DNA from: Cyclostephanos tholiformis
Lineage: Eukaryota; Bacillariophyta; Thalassiosirophyceae; Thalassiosirales; Thalassiosiraceae
Reading direction: 5' to 3'
DNA length: 10,512 nt
Assembly: GCA_036939975.1 (NCBI GenBank)
Contig: JALLPB010001260.1
Coordinates: forward strand, 1 to 10,512
Position numbers and translations under genes: made by a program. Positions 7,107 to 10,512 of the stretch are shown here, in pieces. Positions within the stretch are counted from its first letter, which is position 1. Each line of letters begins with the position of its first letter. The notes beneath the pieces were generated by a model. That model had not been told where the DNA came from. It did no database searches and was given only the letters and a program-made list of their open reading frames with translations.

Positions 7107-8712
7107 ATGTCCTGCTCGAAGAAACGCAAATCTATCCAGCAAGGGTTCTGTACCACCGAAGAAGCCACCGATGAGGTTAATGTGGTGGAGGGGACGACCG
7201 ACAAGGACCGAGTCATGTTTGGAGGATTTTCCATTGCAAAGAATGTCATGAACAAAATAAATTCAGCGGTGGATGTGGTAGGTGTTCAACAAGCCAATGC
7301 GAACAACATTATCAATGCCGTATCGGGAATGGAAGGAACCATGACATTCTCATCCAAGACAACAAACCCTGATCCTGCTGACTTACTTCGGAACCTTTTG
7401 ACTATTGATCTTATTTTCAGAGGCATCAAACACTGCAAAGAAAATATTTGATCTCTAGATGCTATTTCTCTACACAGAGAGCCTCAAAATGTCCATGGTA
7501 TGCCATTCGATTTTCATCGCAATTCTATGACATCCACTAAACCTCACTCATAAATGTTATCCACGAATAATAACTTTCTTGACCGTGAATGAAAAGATGC
7601 AAATGCAATCTGCGTGAAGAATGGCAAGAACAATACTGTTGGGTACATTTCCAAGGAGCAAGCATCCATTCTTACTGAGCCAACTGATGCAAATATCATA
7701 AGTTTGGACACGGTATATGGTATACTTGAAAGAACGACATGATTCGGCCCTTACTATTGCGGCCAAAATCAATCTAATCAACGAAGAGAAAATGGATCAG
7801 TTCAAGTTTCAGATCCTACCATAAATTTTCAGCATTCAACAGATTTCTGTCATGAAACTAAACTGCGACGTGATCAATAATATGGAAGTCCAGAGGCTTG
7901 TGAAAGGAATCGTAGCTAGAAACACAGAAACCGTATTGATGTGCCCATTTGATATCCTGCAGTCGCTTACTCTTCCTTGGACAAAAAAAATTAGATGAAA
8001 CCTCCACAGGTTGGCCTCCAAGCCAAAATATACTGGACAAGTTTGGGTACGGATCGGTGGATGACGAACAATGGTGGCAAGAAAATACAGGGCTAAGGCC
8101 TCTGTCAATGAGGAACATGACTGGTGCACTTGATATGCTGCCGGGAATTCCCATTACATCTCACCAGAAGACACGAGCAAGTGATGCACTAGATGATTCA
8201 GTCCACGGTGTGACAAATGTATGGAGCAATGCAACTGTTCAAGAAATTCGCGATCTCATGCATTCTCCCAACTTTTTGTGCTACCATAGTTCAGGTGAGT
8301 CTTCAGACTGCTATTTCTATGATTCTAGTTTCCGATTGTTAGTTTCACCTGCCATTCGATTAGATGCTTTCATTAAGACTTATGGAGACCCAATGTGCTG
8401 GGGCAGAAAGAAGGGAAACTAAAGCTCATAAGAGGTGCACCGCATATTCCTCTCACTGAAAAAGTTTCTCGGGCTCTCAACATCGTGTATGAACTTGTCT
8501 ACTTGACACAGCTGCCGAAACCCAGCTTCAACACGCTGATATTTGGGTTGAATTTAAGAGGGTCGGGCTTTCATTATCATCAAGATACAACTACTTCCTT
8601 GAAGGCAAAGAATGGTGAGTCTGGAGTAATTACCTGGTTTGTTTGTTGTCCACACAGTTCAACTATAATTTTGTTCCATCATCTTTTGCACCAGCCGCTC
8701 TAGTTAAATACC

Positions 8713-8720
8713 AACCTGTC
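8713..8720. repeat. Left target-site duplication
   Basis: AACCTGTC immediately left of the transposon, identical to 9654-9661. It lies in the oxygenase exon, 9 bp after the inferred splice acceptor at 8703. Confidence 0.87.
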
Positions 8721-8738
8721 CTTGGCTGGTAATGTCAG
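8721..8738 (+). repeat. Left terminal inverted repeat
   Basis: CTTGGCTGGTAATGTCAG, an 18/18 match to the reverse complement of 9636-9653. Confidence 0.92.
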
Positions 8739-8949
8739 AGACATGTTGGCAACAAGGCAAAATGTTGTCAATTTTTGCCCCGGCAAGCCAATTTTGGCGA
8801 CATGGTTTTGACTGTGTCGGCACACTTTTGTGTCATGTTTTTCCGACACAGATAGACCAAAGACAGATGACAAAAAAGAGCGCACTATCTAATTCCCATG
8901 TGGCGGCTCGCCAACTCAAAAAAAGAGGACCCAAACAGCACGATGAACA

Positions 8950-9400
8950 ACACCTCGAGAACGACTCCTCCCGTCGCCGCCTCCCCTGCCATGCCCCCGC
9001 TGCCACCACTGCCGCTGTTATGCTGCCGTCGGATCCGCAGCTGCTGCCACTGCCTCCGCCACTGTGCTGCTTCCATTGTCATGCCACCGCCGTCACCGTG
9101 CTGCCGCAGCTACTGTCGCCATTGCCGTGCCCCCGCCGCCACCGCCGCCGTGCCATGCCGTGCTGCTGCTGCCACCGCCCCTGCTGCCATGCTCTTAGAC
9201 GTAGTCGTAGTCTGGTAGTAGTAGAAGTGGTAGTAGTCGTCATCGTCATTGTGATTCTACTTAGTTGATTGTTGTGTGCTGTCTGTGCCTGTTGTAGTCA
9301 TCATTGTCATTGCTGTTGCCATCGCCATTGCCTACGTTGTCATCACCGTCATCGTCGCAATTGTCGTCGCTGTTACAATCCCATCTCCTCTTCCGTGTCT
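8950..9400. repeat. Trinucleotide-periodic low-complexity core of the transposon
   Basis: About 8960-9190 is C-rich and built of GCC/CCG/CTG/CCA triplets. About 9195-9400 switches to GTAGT and then (A/G)TC-ATC-GTC-ATT type triplets. Period-three repeats keep several frames open at once, giving false ORFs rich in Pro/Cys/His or Val/Ile. The composition differs sharply from the element's ends and from the host gene. Confidence 0.75.
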
Positions 9401-9635
9401 ATTTGATTGTTGTATTTCCGCTGCCACCTCTGTTGTCATTGTCCTCATCTTGTTGCCTGCACCACCGTTATGTGCCAACATGTCACAATTTACGTGAGCT
9501 GACACAACACCGACACGACGTCCGGCAAGCCAACATGGTGCAATGTTGACGACATGGTCTGTGTCGTGTCGGCAACATGGTGCCAACATGTCGGCATGTC
9601 TGTTGTTTTGGGGGGAAAAAATCTCAGACACAATG

Positions 9636-9653
9636 CTGACATTACCAGCCAAG
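9636..9653 (-). repeat. Right terminal inverted repeat
   Basis: Reverse complement of 8721-8738 without mismatch. The last three bases are AAG, directly abutting the right target duplication. Confidence 0.92.
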
Positions 9654-9661
9654 AACCTGTC
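9654..9661. repeat. Right target-site duplication
   Basis: AACCTGTC, identical to 8713-8720. The oxygenase frame resumes here as P-V-V-T-T-V-Y-Y-E. Confidence 0.87.
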
Positions 9662-9998
9662 GTCACCACAGTGTATTATGAAAAGCCTGACAAAGACAAT
9701 GGGAAGGAACTCATTCTGTGGAAACTGCTTCTAAGTTTCAATCCGCAAAATAATGATTCTTTATACATGGCAGCACGAGCGATTCAAATGACACATGGCA
9801 TGATTCATGTGCAGCAAGCTGGGCTGCAAAACTCTACCCAACATGGAATCTTTCACACCCCAATATCTGAGAATGGTAGTACTTAACCCGTTTCACGTGC
9901 ACAAAGAGGACATCAGGTTGCCATCACTGCATCCAGATGCTGAAGAATTGCTGATGCCATATTTGAATAAAGGTCATTACTGCTTTTTTGGAGTCTAA

Positions 9999-10512
9999 AG
10001 AGAAGAATTCTAGCGGGACTTTCTGGTTTTAAATTTTATTGTCATGTCATTTATTTAACCACGAGCCGAGCTGAGAGGATGGCATTATTTCGGAACCAAC
10101 CAATCAGAAAGCACTCGCCGCCCATCATCAAAACAAAGTAGAATAAAAGTAATTGAACGCATCGCATCAACAATGCTTTACAAAGACTGGAAAACTTTTT
10201 TGTGGCTAGAGCTGACAATGAACAGGGAAACAAAAACACTTCAGTTTACACAGAAGCTTGGTCACTGGAAACAAGTGACAAAACAAGTTTTCAAGCCCTC
10301 ATCTCAGGTCCAGACAACGTCCTCCTCACGACGAACAACAACAACAAATCCATGCTCTTAACAGCTTAACCGCTATGGACGCAGATCTGCATCCACTTTT
10401 TTTAGGGCTTTGTAAATGTGTTACAACTTCTCGAATTTTGTCCTCCAAGCCTGCTTGAGACATCAAAATTTAGCTGAGGTCTTCAGCTACAATCGTGGCA
10501 TCCTACTTTTGC
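9999..10512. other. Region downstream of the pseudogene, mostly unassigned
   Basis: No firm gene. A plus-strand frame without a start codon is open from 10157 to TAA 10367-10369 (70 codons; contains N-F-F-V-A-R-A-D-N-E-Q-G and W-S-L-E-T-S-D) and reads somewhat protein-like, but has no supporting splice or domain evidence. An inverted repeat AGCTGA-GGTCT-TCAGCT lies at 10472-10488. A short minus-strand ORF is listed separately. Confidence 0.35.
10326..10463 (-). CDS. Short hypothetical ORF, possibly a first exon
   Basis: Minus strand, ATG 10463-10461 to TGA 10328-10326, 45 codons. It reads M-S-Q-A-G-L-E-D-K-I-R-E-V-V-T-H-L and later S-I-A-V-K-L-L-R-A-W, a plausible amphipathic-helix composition, then degenerates into poly-Cys from a TGT triplet run. 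That run suggests the true protein, if there is one, leaves this frame earlier, for example at the GTTAAG at about 10368, which could serve as a donor. No family recognised; it may be chance. Confidence 0.25.
   Translation of the reverse strand: MSQAGLEDKIREVVTHLQSPKKSGCRSASIAVKLLRAWICCCCSS

Larger units (their letters stand above)
8721..9653. mobile_element. Non-autonomous DNA transposon, 933 bp
   Basis: Bounded by perfect 18-bp terminal inverted repeats, CTTGGCTGGTAATGTCAG at 8721-8738 and its reverse complement at 9636-9653, and by 8-bp target duplications (8713-8720, 9654-9661). No transposase is encoded; all frames inside are short or low complexity. Subterminal motifs recur in both orientations: CATGTTGGC at 8742-8750, and GCCAACATG at 9474-9482, 9529-9537 and 9582-9590, like the subterminal transposase-binding repeats of hAT elements. 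An 8-bp duplication fits hAT, P or Merlin superfamilies; the terminus does not start with the usual hAT CA/TA, so I leave the family open. It interrupts the oxygenase reading frame, and removing the element plus one duplication rejoins the frame exactly. Confidence 0.9.
7107..9998 (+). pseudogene. Decayed HIRAN plus 2OG-Fe(II) oxygenase-like gene
   Basis: Starts at ATG 7107 (in-frame TGA at 7083) with a basic M-S-C-S-K-K-R-K-S. The HIRAN domain follows from about 7428: G-I-K-H, then R-E-P-Q-N-V-H-D-A-N-A-I after removing intron 7498-7596, then N-N-T-V-G-Y-I-S-K-E-Q-A. HIRAN binds DNA 3' ends in HLTF-type proteins (family knowledge). Later come a conserved-looking W-W-Q-E-N-T-G-L-R-P-L-S stretch, possible introns 8295-8363 and 8615-8703, the metal motif H-Q-D at 8578-8586, H-G-I-F-H at 9842-9856 and an Arg codon at 9870, fitting the HxD...H...R pattern of 2OG oxygenases; end at TAA 9996-9998. 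Lesions: in-frame TGA 7449-7451, a +1 shift near 7728, TAA 7822-7824, a frameshift in the A8 run 7983-7990, a frameshift near 8394, a 933-bp transposon at 8721-9653, and a frameshift in CCCC 9858-9861. The adjacent 3.5-kb gene is intact, so general sequencing error is unlikely to explain all of these. Confidence 0.72.

Noticed and set aside
6587..7255. Long minus-strand frame (222 codons) ending in the copy 2 cold-shock leader
   Set aside because: Only the last 43 codons match the paralogue and begin with a signal peptide; the upstream part is unlike any protein and overlaps the opposite gene, so the start is placed at 6718.
7836..8154. Two minus-strand ORFs of 97-98 codons
   Set aside because: Antisense to the oxygenase pseudogene, where the plus strand has the coherent protein signal.
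8732..9268. 178-codon plus-strand ORF inside the transposon, and overlapping shorter ones
   Set aside because: They arise from triplet-repeat DNA, which keeps several frames open; no transposase catalytic residues or zinc finger pattern are present.
9276..9549. Val/Ile-rich and Ser/Leu-rich ORFs that look like membrane segments
   Set aside because: Produced by GTCATC-type triplet repeats read in different frames.

Overview
The window looks like nuclear DNA of a diatom, or of a close stramenopile relative with a secondary plastid. Two small genes encode a signal peptide followed at once by an A-G-F-A-P motif, the diatom 'ASAFAP' type of plastid-targeting leader. Introns are short (about 70-110 nt, GT-AG), and intergenic DNA is AT-rich. 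The genus cannot be told from the sequence.

Layout. 1-1339: a doubtful short spliced ORF, a degenerate tandem repeat of about 116 bp, and the upstream region of the first large gene. 1340-4891 (+): an intronless 1183-residue gene combining three bromodomains with a HAT1-type histone acetyltransferase. The bromodomains are not appended; they sit inside the N-terminal domain of HAT1. 4892-5137: convergent 3' flanks. 5138-5607 (-) and 6293-6718 (-): two tandem paralogues, each with one intron at the same codon, encoding plastid-targeted cold-shock-domain proteins of 120 and 104 residues. 6719-7106: intergenic region divergent to the next gene. 7107-9998 (+): a decayed gene with a HIRAN domain at the N-terminal side and a 2OG-Fe(II) oxygenase-like domain at the C-terminal side. 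It carries several stops and frameshifts and is split by a 933-bp DNA transposon (8721-9653) with perfect 18-bp terminal inverted repeats and an 8-bp target duplication. 9999-10512: mostly unassigned, with one short candidate ORF on the minus strand.

How it fits together. The genes do not form an operon or an obvious pathway. The most unusual object is the bromodomain-HAT1 protein: a histone acetyltransferase with three acetyl-lysine reader modules built into its own fold, a plausible reader-writer enzyme. The HIRAN plus 2OG oxygenase combination suggests an ancestral DNA-repair or DNA-modification enzyme, now inactivated. All domain assignments come from reading motifs by eye; no database search was run.
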